In this document: piece by piece, positions 35,513 to 44,792 of the stretch
How the letters are laid out: each line of letters opens with the position of its first letter
Position numbering within the stretch: the stretch's first letter is position 1
NCBI RefSeq assembly: GCF_021654135.1
Contig: NZ_JAKGSD010000022.1
Location: 60,476-124,475, forward strand
From: Amycolatopsis tucumanensis
GTDB lineage: Bacteria; Actinomycetota; Actinomycetes; Mycobacteriales; Pseudonocardiaceae
Direction: 5' to 3'
Length of the DNA stretch: 64,000 nucleotides
The notes under the pieces: model-generated
Database searches by the model: none
What the model saw: only the letters and a program-made list of their open reading frames with translations
Told to the model about the DNA's origin: nothing
Program-made: the position numbers and the translations under genes

Positions 35513-36565
35513 TCAGCGGGCGAGTCGGTTCGGCGTCGCGCGGGGCGGGACTGGGCTGGGCGGTGGTAGCCGGTAGGGCGCGGCGGCCGCGGTGTCGGCG
35601 TCCTCGTCGGCGGTGGTGGGGTCTGCTGGTGGGGGGAGCCCGGGCCAGGCGTCGGGCAGCTCGGTGAGGCGGTAGCGGGGTCCGGCGCGGTCGGCGCGTG
35701 CGGTGATGAGCGGCAGCCACACGGCCTCGGCGGGGCTCGGGTGCGCCGTGCGCGGGTTGAGCTGGTCGGCCGCGGCGGTGGCGACCGGCACGGCGCGCCG
35801 GTTGTCGAGGTCGGCGTGCACGCGGGCCAGCGCGGTGCGGGCGCCGGCTTCGCGGCGGGTGGTGGGCAGCCAGATGAGCACGGGGGTGGCGATGCCGGTG
35901 GCGTCGGCCAGCCGGGCGTAGCCGATGAGTTTGCGACCGACCTTGGTGAGGGATTCGGTGCCGGTGTCGAACTCGAGGAACCACTCGATCTCGCGGGTGG
36001 TGGTGCGCCAGCGGCCGTAGCCGTCGGGGATGACGAGGTCGCCGAAGTGGCGGGCGCAGCGTGCTTCGGACCACCACGCCACCAGCGCCTCGCTGCGGGT
36101 GGTGCGGGTGTGGGCGATCAGGGCGGTGAAGAAGTCGTTGACGCCGACGGTGTGGGCGAGGCGCTGGTTGTGGGCGATGGCCATGGCGCGGTCGTGGCGG
36201 TAGCCGAGTTCTTTGACCTCCAGGCCGTGTTCGGCGGCGAGGACGGCGGCGCCGGCGGGCCCGAGGACGTAGTGCATGGGGGCGGAGCCGCGTTGCCGGA
36301 ACGGCTGGAACCGCGACACGACTCGCCACAGGTAGAGGTCACGCAGGCGTTGCCGGGCCGAGCGGCCGGAGGGGAACGCGGCGTCCTGGATCTGGCTGCT
36401 GGTCAGGACCCGGTGTTCGTGCAGCAGGGCCAGGATCCAGCGGTCGCGGGCGGTGAGCCGGGCGGCGAGCATGGCTTGGTGCTCGACCGAGCCGGCGGCG
36501 CGGGGGCTGCGGCGGCCGGGCAGGTGTCCGCGCAGCGTGTGCTGACGCGTGGTCGTCGTGATCAC
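35513..36565 (-). CDS. Replication-relaxation family protein
   Basis: 350 residues, GTG 36565. A winged helix (TARDRWILALLHEHRVLTSS, QIQDAAFPSGRSARQRLRDL) is followed by an alpha/beta region, HNQRLAHTVGVNDFF and then VIPDGYGRW and EWFLEFDTGTESL, which contain the Asp and Glu residues of a nuclease-like core. This is the replication-relaxation family (PF13814 type) seen in actinobacterial plasmids. It lies directly before NlpC and after VirD4. Because no classical relaxase is visible, it is the best candidate for the DNA-processing protein (inference). Confidence 0.8.
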   Translation of the reverse strand: MITTTTRQHTLRGHLPGRRSPRAAGSVEHQAMLAARLTARDRWILALLHEHRVLTSSQIQDAAFPSGRSARQRLRDLYLWRVVSRFQPFRQRGSAPMHYVLGPAGAAVLAAEHGLEVKELGYRHDRAMAIAHNQRLAHTVGVNDFFTALIAHTRTTRSEALVAWWSEARCARHFGDLVIPDGYGRWRTTTREIEWFLEFDTGTESLTKVGRKLIGYARLADATGIATPVLIWLPTTRREAGARTALARVHADLDNRRAVPVATAAADQLNPRTAHPSPAEAVWLPLITARADRAGPRYRLTELPDAWPGLPPPADPTTADEDADTAAAAPYRLPPPSPVPPRATPNRLAR

Positions 36566-36580
36566 AGGCGATTCCTCAGG

Positions 36581-39109
36581 TCAGGGGCGGGCGCGGCGGG
36601 GGTCGGTTTTGCGCGGCCGGGTCGGCGCGACCGGTCGTGTGGTCGGCCGGGGCCGCGTGGTGGTGGCGGGCGGGTGTGCGCCGGTGCTGTGGGCGCGGCG
36701 CTGGGCGCGCAGGGCGGAGCGGATTTCCCGTGCTCGTCCGGGGATCGGGTCGGGCAGGGGTGTGGTGGTGAGGGTGAAGGGTTCGGTTTCTTCGCCGTGC
36801 ACGACCAGGCGGGCGGCGGCGTGGTAGGCGCCGAGGTGGGACAGGTCGTGGTCGGAGAGCCGGGGTGTGGTGTGGCGGGCGAGTTCGCGGGCGTCTTCGG
36901 GGCTGGCGGAGAAGAAGATCTTTGAGCGGGCGTTGGTGGAGATGCCTTCCTTCAGTTCGCGGGGCAGCTGGCCGAGGTGCTGGTGCGCCAGGGTCATCGC
37001 CACCCGGAATCCCCGCGCCTCGGCCAGCATGTCTTCCAGCGGGTAGGGCAGGTTGAGGAAGTTGTGGCATTCGTCGACCACGAGGTTGGCGTCGGGCCGC
37101 AGGCGCTGCGGGACCCGGGCGCGGGCGGTGGTGGCCTGCCACGTACGCGCCACCACCAGCGAGCCGACCAGCCGGGTGGTTTCCTCACCGAGCGAACCTT
37201 TGGGGATCCGAACGAGGCAGATGCCGCCCTCGTCGAGGACCTGGCCCATGTCCACAGTGGAACGGCCGCCGGCGATCGCTTCTTTGACGAAGGGGCGCAG
37301 CAGGAACGCGCGCAGCTTGTTCATCAGCGGCGAGATCACCTGGCTGCGGGAGCTGTCGGTGAGGTCGTCGTACCACTGCCAGAATCCGGTGAGCACCGGG
37401 TCGGTCAGGCCGGCGGTGATGCGGGCCCGGAACGCCTCGCTGGCCAGCAGCTTGGGCAGGTCGGCCAGCGTGGGCACCCCGTCCTGGGCCCGGAGGGTTA
37501 GGCAGGCAGCGCGCATCAGGTCGTCGGTGCGCGGCCCCCAGAACGCCGAGTACACGCGGCGGAAGACGGAGACGAGGTTGTCCACCTCCCGGTCGGTTTC
37601 ACCGCCCTCCAAGGGGTTGAGCACGGGTGGGCGGTGGCGGGAGTCGGCGTCGAAGAGCACCACCCGCTCGGCCGCGGTGCGGGGGAGGCGGTTGAGGATG
37701 TCGGTGACGAGGTCGCCCTTGGGGTCGATCACCACGACACCGCGGTGGTTCGTGGCGTCGTTGAGGACCAGGGTGCCGAGCAGGGTTGATTTGCCGGAGC
37801 CGGTGGCGCCGAGGACGTGCAGGTGGTGGCGGGCGTCGGCGACCCGCAGCCCGACCGGGCGGGTGTGGCCGGTGTCGGCGCGGCCGAGTGGTTTGACCTG
37901 CGGTCCGGGGGTGGCGATGCCGGGTGGTGGGGCGACGGCCTTGGCGCCGGCGCGTTCGACCCCGGGGATTGCGGCGTCGGTGGGCAGGTGCGCGATCGCG
38001 GCCAGCTCGGGCACCGAAAGCAGGTCACCGCGGTCGAGCCGCCGGGTGGCGAGGGCGCGGGCGGGGTGGCGCAGGCGGGTGCGGGTGTAGTGGTTGTGCT
38101 CGGTGTAGGCGGCGAACGCGGCGGCCAGCGCGTGGGCCCGGCCGCGGGCGGTGTCGCGGGCCTGCCGCACCAGCTCGTCCGGAGCGTCCGCGGGCACGTC
38201 GGCGGCGACGGCGTAGCGCACGAGGGTCTCGTACTGGGAGCCGCGTTGCTTGCCCACGATGGCCTTGTTCTGGGCGGAGTACTCCAGCGACAGCTGCGGG
38301 TCCTGGCTGATCCGCCGCGCGTCCGCGGTCCGGCCGCGTCGGGTGGCGTTGGCGCCGGGGGTGATCGCGTCGAGGATCCGGCCGCCGAGGCGGGCGGAGG
38401 AGCCGTGGTGGACCCGGCGGGCCGCGCGGCGGGCCTGGGCGACGCGGCGGCCGGTGACCGGGCGGGCGAGGATCTGGACGCAGGCGTGCTCGTCGCGGCC
38501 GAGCCCGACCGGCGCGCCGAGCAGGCCACGGATCGGGTCGGCGTCGAAGCTGGTGCGGATCGGCAGCGATTCCGGGCGGGCCAGGCGCAGCTGCCCACCC
38601 ACCACAACCCGGCGTTGCCCGGTCGCCGGGATAGGGAAGGGGGAGGTGGCGGGGCTGGTGCGGGTGTGGGAGCCGGGCCAGGCGGCCTCCACCGCTCGCT
38701 CGACCATGTTGGGCGGGATGACGCCGGGAACCCAGAACTGCACGGTGACGCCGTGCTCGCCGAACACGTACTCCAGCGCGAGGTGAGGCTGGCCGGCCCA
38801 CCACCGCCGCCACGCTGGGCGCAGGAGGCCGACGAGGTTGGACCAGACCGCGGCCCCGCCGGCGGAATCCACGGTGGGCGGGGCGAGCACCGTGATCCGG
38901 CGAGCGTCGACCTGCAGCGCGGCGTGCCGGCGCCGCAGCCACCAGCGCCGTGCCGCGACCCCACCCGCCACGGCCACGAGCAGCGTCGGAACGGCGACCG
39001 GCCCCCACATCAATGCCAAGCCCCGCAGGACGGCAAGCAGATCGGCGGTGACGCCGCCGGGGTCACGCAGGTAATCGCCCACCCAGCTCTGAGGTAAGGG
39101 TGTCGGCAT
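36581..39109 (-). CDS. VirD4/TraG-like coupling ATPase
   Basis: 842 residues. A membrane helix lies near the N-terminus (GPVAVPTLLVAVAGGVAARR). A large cytoplasmic region is followed by the motor: Walker A GATGSGKS (434-441), GVVVIDPKGDLVTDIL, Walker B LVVDECHNFLNLP and the AMTLAHQHLGQL sensor. The C-terminal tail is basic and Pro/Thr-rich. This layout matches the actinobacterial coupling protein that brings DNA to the type IV channel. It is 15 bases before the replication-relaxation gene. Confidence 0.9.
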   Translation of the reverse strand: MPTPLPQSWVGDYLRDPGGVTADLLAVLRGLALMWGPVAVPTLLVAVAGGVAARRWWLRRRHAALQVDARRITVLAPPTVDSAGGAAVWSNLVGLLRPAWRRWWAGQPHLALEYVFGEHGVTVQFWVPGVIPPNMVERAVEAAWPGSHTRTSPATSPFPIPATGQRRVVVGGQLRLARPESLPIRTSFDADPIRGLLGAPVGLGRDEHACVQILARPVTGRRVAQARRAARRVHHGSSARLGGRILDAITPGANATRRGRTADARRISQDPQLSLEYSAQNKAIVGKQRGSQYETLVRYAVAADVPADAPDELVRQARDTARGRAHALAAAFAAYTEHNHYTRTRLRHPARALATRRLDRGDLLSVPELAAIAHLPTDAAIPGVERAGAKAVAPPPGIATPGPQVKPLGRADTGHTRPVGLRVADARHHLHVLGATGSGKSTLLGTLVLNDATNHRGVVVIDPKGDLVTDILNRLPRTAAERVVLFDADSRHRPPVLNPLEGGETDREVDNLVSVFRRVYSAFWGPRTDDLMRAACLTLRAQDGVPTLADLPKLLASEAFRARITAGLTDPVLTGFWQWYDDLTDSSRSQVISPLMNKLRAFLLRPFVKEAIAGGRSTVDMGQVLDEGGICLVRIPKGSLGEETTRLVGSLVVARTWQATTARARVPQRLRPDANLVVDECHNFLNLPYPLEDMLAEARGFRVAMTLAHQHLGQLPRELKEGISTNARSKIFFSASPEDARELARHTTPRLSDHDLSHLGAYHAAARLVVHGEETEPFTLTTTPLPDPIPGRAREIRSALRAQRRAHSTGAHPPATTTRPRPTTRPVAPTRPRKTDPRRARP

Positions 39110-39150
39110 GGCGGCCCTCCTTTCTGGACATTCGTCACTGGACCGGAGGG

Positions 39151-41067
39151 TCAGGCGGGATCGGTGTCATCGAGCAAGTCGTCGTTGGCGGGGCCGAGGT
39201 CGATGTAGGCGTCGGCGAGGCTGTTGTCGGTGGCGTCGGGGTCGTTCTCGGCGAGGCGGGCGAGTTCGGCGGGGTCGGTGGTGACGAGGAAGTTTTCGGT
39301 GGGCGAGGCCAGTGACTGGAACGCCACCCGCTGGGTGCCGGCCGACAGCAGCCCTTGGCCGCGGTCGGCGGAGAGCAGGAACTGCCGCTCCCCGGCGGAC
39401 AGGCCGAAGGTGTCGGCGATCTCGTCGATGGCTTGCGGGGCTTGGCGCAGCAGGACCTGGGTGGCGGCGTTGGACACGATGGCCTTGCCGAGGTCGCTGC
39501 CGAGGACGTCGGCGGTGTCCTGGGTGGCGACGGTGAGCCCGGCCCAGTGTTTGCGGGCGGCTTTGGCCATGCGGAACAGGAACTTCGCGCCCTCGGGTTG
39601 TTGCATGAGCAGCCAGGCCTCGTCGACCACGACCAGCCGGGGCCGCCGGTGGGCGGGGTTGGACACCCGGCGCCAGACCGCGTCGAGCACGAGCAGGGTG
39701 CCGATCGCGCGCAGCTCGTCGGGCAGGTCGCGCAGGGAGAACACGACGAGGTGCCCGTCCGGGGTGGCGGTGGTGGGGCCGGCGAACAGGTCGCTGAACG
39801 CGCCGTCGACGAAGGGGTGCAACCGGGCCGCCAGATCACCGGCCACCGCGTCCCCGCCGTCCCCGGAGGCGGCGAGGGTGTCCCGGAGGTTGCGCAGCAG
39901 CGGTGCGGGGCGGGTCCAGGTGCGGGCGTCGCCGGTGATGCCGGCGCGGGCGTAGGTAGCGGTGATCGCGCGGTCGAGCACCGCCCGCTCGGCGGCGGTG
40001 ACCGGCGTGCCGAACAGGACGGCGAGCACGGTGTGCAGGAAGAGGCTGCGCCGGTTGAGGGCGTCCTGCGGGGCGGTGCGCCGTCCGCGGGCGTCGGTGT
40101 GCACGGGCAGGTCGAACGGGTTGAGCCGCACCCCGCCCGCGCCGAGGTGCACGTAGGTGCCGCCGACCTGGGCGGCCAGGCGGGCGTACTCGTCCTCGGG
40201 GTCGACGACGAACGCCTGCACCCCGTCGGAGGCCCACGCACCGCCCTCGTCACTGTCGTCGTTGAGGTTGCGGTAGAGGCTGCGCAGGGTTTCGAGCTTG
40301 ACGAAGTAGGACTTGCCGGCGCCGGAGCGGCCGAGCACGACGGAGTTGTAGTTGTCGCAGGCGAAGCGGTCCCAGTGCACCAGCCCGGAGCTGCCGACGT
40401 TGTAGCCGTAGAGCACCCCGGACGGCGCCGACGTGGTCGGGTCGGTGGGTGGCAGGTCCGGCGAGGTGAACGGATAGGCCGCAGACACCGCGGCCGTGTC
40501 GAACGTCCTCTTCAGACCGAGCGGGTCCAGGCCGAGCGGCAGAGTGGAGACCCAGCCCTGCAGTGCGCGGTAGGTTGCGGGTTTGGCGTCGAGCAGCAGC
40601 GACGCGCACAGCGACCGCAGCGCCGAGACCTCCTCGGCGAGCGTGTGCTCGTCCGGGGCGTGCACCGTCAGGTACAGGCCGAACCGGAACAGTTTCCCGT
40701 CGCCGCGGGCGATGCGGCGGGACAGGTCGGCGGCGTCCTCGGCGGCGGCGTCGAGGTCCGGGTCGTCGAGCCGGTCGTGCCGGGCGTTGTGCCGGCGGGA
40801 GGATTCCAGCCGGGCGCGTTGCTTGCGCAGACCGCTGGCGGCGGTGGCCGGGTCGACCGGCTGGATGTGCACGGACACGTCCAGCCGCGCGGGATAGGTC
40901 AGCAGCGGTGCCAGCCAGCCGGGATAGACCTCCTGCGGATAGCCGGTGACGCCGAAGCTGGCGACGAACTCGTTGCCGACCTCCAGGTGCCGGGCGGCCA
41001 CCGACAACGAGTCCGGGGTGAACGCCCCCGCCGACCCGGACCGGAACTGGTGCCTGGTGCGCGCCAT
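39151..41067 (-). CDS. VirB4-like type IV secretion ATPase
   Basis: 638 residues from ATG 41067; the frame is open upstream but only as a shadow of the preceding gene. The N-terminal SCO6880/PrgI-associated region (ARLDVSVHIQPVDPATAASG) is followed by the motor: Walker A GRSGAGKS (246-253), AFVVDPEDEYARLAAQVGG, Walker B RLVVVDEAWLLMQ and LTVATQDTADVLGSDLGKAI. All are conserved VirB4/TraC features. It starts four bases after the PrgI-like gene. It powers assembly and substrate transfer at the inner membrane. Confidence 0.92.
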   Translation of the reverse strand: MARTRHQFRSGSAGAFTPDSLSVAARHLEVGNEFVASFGVTGYPQEVYPGWLAPLLTYPARLDVSVHIQPVDPATAASGLRKQRARLESSRRHNARHDRLDDPDLDAAAEDAADLSRRIARGDGKLFRFGLYLTVHAPDEHTLAEEVSALRSLCASLLLDAKPATYRALQGWVSTLPLGLDPLGLKRTFDTAAVSAAYPFTSPDLPPTDPTTSAPSGVLYGYNVGSSGLVHWDRFACDNYNSVVLGRSGAGKSYFVKLETLRSLYRNLNDDSDEGGAWASDGVQAFVVDPEDEYARLAAQVGGTYVHLGAGGVRLNPFDLPVHTDARGRRTAPQDALNRRSLFLHTVLAVLFGTPVTAAERAVLDRAITATYARAGITGDARTWTRPAPLLRNLRDTLAASGDGGDAVAGDLAARLHPFVDGAFSDLFAGPTTATPDGHLVVFSLRDLPDELRAIGTLLVLDAVWRRVSNPAHRRPRLVVVDEAWLLMQQPEGAKFLFRMAKAARKHWAGLTVATQDTADVLGSDLGKAIVSNAATQVLLRQAPQAIDEIADTFGLSAGERQFLLSADRGQGLLSAGTQRVAFQSLASPTENFLVTTDPAELARLAENDPDATDNSLADAYIDLGPANDDLLDDTDPA

Positions 41068-41071
41068 AGGG

Positions 41072-42226
41072 TTACCTGCTTTCGATCTCGTCGTCGTAGT
41101 CCCAGTCCTCGTCCTCGGACAGCCACGGCCCGGCCGGCGTACTGCCCCGTGGACGGGAGGGTTCGGCGGGTTGGTCGGGTTCGTAGAGGTCGGTGAAGGT
41201 GGTGGTGGCGGTGACGACCTCATCGGCGGCGGCCAGCGCGGCCGAGGGCGGGAGGAAGGTGTCGGGGTTGCAGGCCGAGGCCAGCACCCCGGTCGCTGCC
41301 GCGGCGTCGAGCGGGGCGACGACGATCCCGGCCGCCGACAGCAGCTCGCTCGCCTCGCCGAGGCGGCGCACCAGCCGTTGCTCGGCCGCCTGCCGCACCC
41401 CCGCATCCACCGGCTGCGCCGGGCGGCGTCGGCGGAGTACACCGGATGGGGCGGGGACGGGGTTGGTGTGCAGGGGTTCGCGTAGCACCAGCAGCACCTG
41501 GCGGCGCAGTAGCTCGGTCTGTGCGGTGAGCTGGGCGAGGTAGTCGGCGTGGTCCCGCGCGGCTGTCTCCAGCGCGGGGTGGGGGAGCCCGCCGGCGCGG
41601 GCGCGGAGTTGCGCGATCTGGGGTGCGAGGTCGAGTCGTTCGGCGCGGACGAGGATCTGGACCGGCGCGGTCAGGCTGTGCAGGTAGCGGGCGAAGGAGG
41701 CGACGAGCGCTTCCTGCTCGGCGGGGGTGCGCAGGCTGAAGTTGACGGTGGAGCACACGGCGATGACCGCGAGCCCGTCGCTGCCGAGGTCGACGATCCC
41801 GGCCTGCGCGCCGCTGTCGGCGACTCCGCTCGCCGGGAGTTCCAGCGGTGCCGGGGACACCGCCTCGGCACGACCACGCTGCGCCTGGTGGGCGGTGAGC
41901 CAGGTGGGGGCGGGGCGTACGCCTTCGGGGGCGGCGACCCGGTGCCGGGGGGCGAGGTGCTGGCGGATCGCGGCGAGGGCGAGCTTGTCCAGCGGGAGCC
42001 CGTCACGCTGCCCGAGCGCCAGCACGGCGACCGCGATCCCGGCCGGCACCGCCACGAGGAGGAACACCGCAAGCGGCAGCACCGTGCGGGTCAGCGAGTA
42101 CAGGCCATAGAGCAGCGTCCCGGCGCCGGCGAGGATCGCCAGCTGCCGGGCGGTCAGCGGACCCAGCACTCGGTCCGGGCGGTCGACGTCGGCCGGAACA
42201 CGCACAGGACTGGTCACGGCGAACAC
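41072..42226 (-). CDS. PrgI-family (VirB3-like) membrane protein with cytoplasmic extension
   Basis: 384 residues. The N-terminal PrgI-like module has two helices (LTARQLAILAGAGTLLYGLY, LPLAVFLLVAVPAGIAVAVL) followed by RDGLPLDKLALAAIRQHLAPR. The rest is cytoplasmic, related to the N-terminal half of some VirB4 proteins (TVNFSLRTPAEQEALVASFA, RYLHSLTAPVQILVRAERLD). GTG 42226, with a second GTG at 42217. It is coupled to VirB4. Confidence 0.82.
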   Translation of the reverse strand: MFAVTSPVRVPADVDRPDRVLGPLTARQLAILAGAGTLLYGLYSLTRTVLPLAVFLLVAVPAGIAVAVLALGQRDGLPLDKLALAAIRQHLAPRHRVAAPEGVRPAPTWLTAHQAQRGRAEAVSPAPLELPASGVADSGAQAGIVDLGSDGLAVIAVCSTVNFSLRTPAEQEALVASFARYLHSLTAPVQILVRAERLDLAPQIAQLRARAGGLPHPALETAARDHADYLAQLTAQTELLRRQVLLVLREPLHTNPVPAPSGVLRRRRPAQPVDAGVRQAAEQRLVRRLGEASELLSAAGIVVAPLDAAAATGVLASACNPDTFLPPSAALAAADEVVTATTTFTDLYEPDQPAEPSRPRGSTPAGPWLSEDEDWDYDDEIESR

Positions 42227-42230
42227 AACC

Positions 42231-44420
42231 TCACTTCCTCTTCCTGGCGCCCCGGCGGCGGGGCAGGTCCAACGGCAACGGCAGCTGCGTGCCCGGCCGC
42301 GGCTTCCGCACCGGAGTGCTCTCGCTCGGCGAAGGCTGGGGTTTGGGTTGGCGGCGCACGGCGAGGGGGAGTGGGTACTGGCCCGAGGCCAGTGGCCGGT
42401 TGCCGGTGTAGGCGTCGGGCTGGGGGCGGCGCGGGGCGCGGGCGGCCGGGTTGATCTGCCCGGACGGGGTGAGCAGGCCGGGCCCGGTCTGCCGCGGCGG
42501 CGGGACAGTGGGTTCGTCGGCCAGGGGGCGGCGAGCGGGTCGCGGTGGTGCGGGGCGCAGGTGGATCGGGAGCATCCCCGCGCTGGGCGCCACCAATGCC
42601 TGGGGCAGCCGCGCGGGTGGGCGCGCGTGGCGGTTGATCCGCCCGTCCGGTGTCAGCAGCCCGGGCTGCGGAACCGGCGAAGGAGGCTGGGTGGGGTCGT
42701 CGGCGAGCGTGCGGCGCCCGACCCGGTCCGGGTCGTACCGCGTGGTGATCGGCAACCCGAGCTGATCGGCTGGCAGCGCGTGCGGCAGTACGTCCGGTGG
42801 CAGCGCCCGCGGGTTGGGCGACACCTCCCGCTCGTCACCGGACCCGCTCGCGGTGAACAGCGACAGCTGCCCGCGACCCGGCCTGCGCTCCGACCCGCGC
42901 GCCGTGGTGGGCACCTCGCTCAGCCGGGGCGAGCGTGGGGCGGGGGAGCGGGTGCGGCGCAGCCGCAGCGGCAGCATGAACTGGCCCGACCGGGTCGCCG
43001 GAGGATCCGCCGCAGCGCCCCCACCACCACTTGGCCGCTTGCTTCCCTTCCGGCCGAGGGCGGTGCCGGCGCCGCTGAGCAGGCCCATCGTCTTATAGGC
43101 GATCAGGCCGCGGGCGAGGGAGCCGAGTAGCGAGCGGCGCCCGGTGCGCAGCGGTGCCAGGCACCAGAACGGGATCTTGATGAGCACCCACATCAGCGCC
43201 AGGCACAGCAGCAGGTTCACCAACCCTGACAGGGTCGGCCCGAACACGGTGAACCCGCCCGGGGCGAAGAACACCCGCAGCGCCACGACCATCGCAAGCG
43301 ACTGCCCGATCTGGATGGCCAGCACCCCGCCGAAGGCCTTCCACCATGCCTGCGCGATGCCCTCGGTATGGGGGAGGGCGTGCCACATCAGCGCGATCGG
43401 GGCGGCCGCGATCAGCAGCACGGTGAGCATCACCCGGACGATGAAGGTGAGCAGCAGGACCACGACCATCACCGCGAGCGCGAGCCCGATGAAGATCAGC
43501 CACAGCCCGCCGCCGTTGAGCGCGCCGAGCACCATGTCGGTCAGCGCCTTGCCCGCGGTCTGCGGGTTCACGCCCTCGCCCATGACGGCCTGGGCGAGCG
43601 CGTTGGCGATCTGGATCGCCTTGGTCGCCACGAACAGCGACAGCGTCCCGGCGAGGAACCCGATCGCGACCCGGGGTGCGATTTCCTTGATGGTGTAGCG
43701 GGTCTGCAGGGTCTCGTAGCCCATCACGACGATCCCCGCGACGACCACGATGATGACGTAGACGGCGAGCAGGATCCGCCACGACTCGGCCCACAGCTGT
43801 CCGACACTCGGCAGCGCCGACGGCTCCGGGGTGGTCAGCAACGTCTTCCCGAGGAGCTCGAGCAAGGGGTTGAGTGCGTCGGTCACCACGGTGCGGAAGA
43901 AGTCGTCGATCGCTTCGGTGACGCAGGCGACCGGATTGGTGATGCCGCACGAGTCCTCGCCCTCCCCATCCTGCCCAGGCACCGGTGTCTGGCCCGGGCC
44001 GCCGGGTTCGAGCGGGGTCGGCTGTGGGATGCAGTTCGGCCCCTCACACGACGGAGGCGGGGTGGGTGTGGGTGTGCCGGTGCACTCGGGCATCAAGGCG
44101 CCGGGGAAGCACGACACCGGCGGCGTCGACGGGGCCGGCACCAGCGGTGTACTCGGCACCCCCGAGGGCGGCGGTGGGTTGCCGGTCGGCAGCAGGCATG
44201 CCGGGTCGGTCGAGCCCGGTGTGCACGACGGGTCGGTCGGCGGGAGCGGCAACGGCGGCGGTTGCGCCGGAGCGACTGCGACCGCGGTGGCATGCGGTGT
44301 CGAGCTCGTGGTGGCGAACGAGAGTCCGGCCAGCGCCGCCAGCAGCGGCACCAGCACCGCGAGCGTGCGCGCCGCACGCCGTCGGGGCGGTTGCGGCGGG
44401 TGGGTGGATGGGGTGGTCAT
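42231..44420 (-). CDS. VirB6/TrbL-like polytopic channel protein
   Basis: 729 residues. A signal-like N-terminus (TLAVLVPLLAALAGLSFATT) precedes an exported Pro/Cys-rich segment. Then come about six to seven membrane helices between 215 and 450 (ILLAVYVIIVVVAGIVVMGY, VMVVVLLLTFIVRVMLTVLL, LLLCLALMWVLIKIPFWCL). The C-terminal 270 residues are cytoplasmic, with a repeated pattern of Gly-Leu-Leu-Thr-Pro-x-Gly-x-Ile-Asn. The helix cluster is the VirB6/TrbL type. It starts four bases before the pilin gene's end. Confidence 0.82.
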   Translation of the reverse strand: MTTPSTHPPQPPRRRAARTLAVLVPLLAALAGLSFATTSSTPHATAVAVAPAQPPPLPLPPTDPSCTPGSTDPACLLPTGNPPPPSGVPSTPLVPAPSTPPVSCFPGALMPECTGTPTPTPPPSCEGPNCIPQPTPLEPGGPGQTPVPGQDGEGEDSCGITNPVACVTEAIDDFFRTVVTDALNPLLELLGKTLLTTPEPSALPSVGQLWAESWRILLAVYVIIVVVAGIVVMGYETLQTRYTIKEIAPRVAIGFLAGTLSLFVATKAIQIANALAQAVMGEGVNPQTAGKALTDMVLGALNGGGLWLIFIGLALAVMVVVLLLTFIVRVMLTVLLIAAAPIALMWHALPHTEGIAQAWWKAFGGVLAIQIGQSLAMVVALRVFFAPGGFTVFGPTLSGLVNLLLCLALMWVLIKIPFWCLAPLRTGRRSLLGSLARGLIAYKTMGLLSGAGTALGRKGSKRPSGGGGAAADPPATRSGQFMLPLRLRRTRSPAPRSPRLSEVPTTARGSERRPGRGQLSLFTASGSGDEREVSPNPRALPPDVLPHALPADQLGLPITTRYDPDRVGRRTLADDPTQPPSPVPQPGLLTPDGRINRHARPPARLPQALVAPSAGMLPIHLRPAPPRPARRPLADEPTVPPPRQTGPGLLTPSGQINPAARAPRRPQPDAYTGNRPLASGQYPLPLAVRRQPKPQPSPSESTPVRKPRPGTQLPLPLDLPRRRGARKRK

Positions 44421-44423
44421 GGC

Positions 44424-44792
44424 TTACACCCCGCCCACGATGCCCTTGAGGATCTCGACCACGAGCGGGGCGAGCGCGGCCAGCCCGAAGCCGATGCCGG
44501 CGGCCTTGAACGCGCCCTTGGCCTTCTCCACCTCGCCGGGATCACCGGAGGCCATCAGGTAGCGCAGCCCGCCGATCGTGAGGAACACGACCGCGACCCC
44601 AGCGAGGATGCCCATGATCCAGTTGCGGATGTTGTTGAGCACCTCGTCGACCGTCTGCGCGAGCGCGATGATGCGCACCGTCTCCGCCCGGGCGGCCGGG
44701 GAAGTCAGCAGCACCGCAGCGGTGAGGAGCCACGCCGTGAGCAGCGCGACCCGGCGAAGACGACGGTGGCAGTGGTGTGGGTTCAGTCGCAT
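44424..44792 (-). CDS. VirB2-like conjugative pilin
   Basis: 122 residues. It has a signal peptide (LLTAWLLTAAVLLTSPAARA) and two hydrophobic helices (IMGILAGVAVVFLTIGGLRY and AAGIGFGLAALAPLVVEILK) around a short loop MASGDPGEVEKAKG. This is the layout of type IV secretion pilins of Gram-positive and actinobacterial systems. It overlaps the upstream gene by ten bases. Confidence 0.85.
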   Translation of the reverse strand: MRLNPHHCHRRLRRVALLTAWLLTAAVLLTSPAARAETVRIIALAQTVDEVLNNIRNWIMGILAGVAVVFLTIGGLRYLMASGDPGEVEKAKGAFKAAGIGFGLAALAPLVVEILKGIVGGV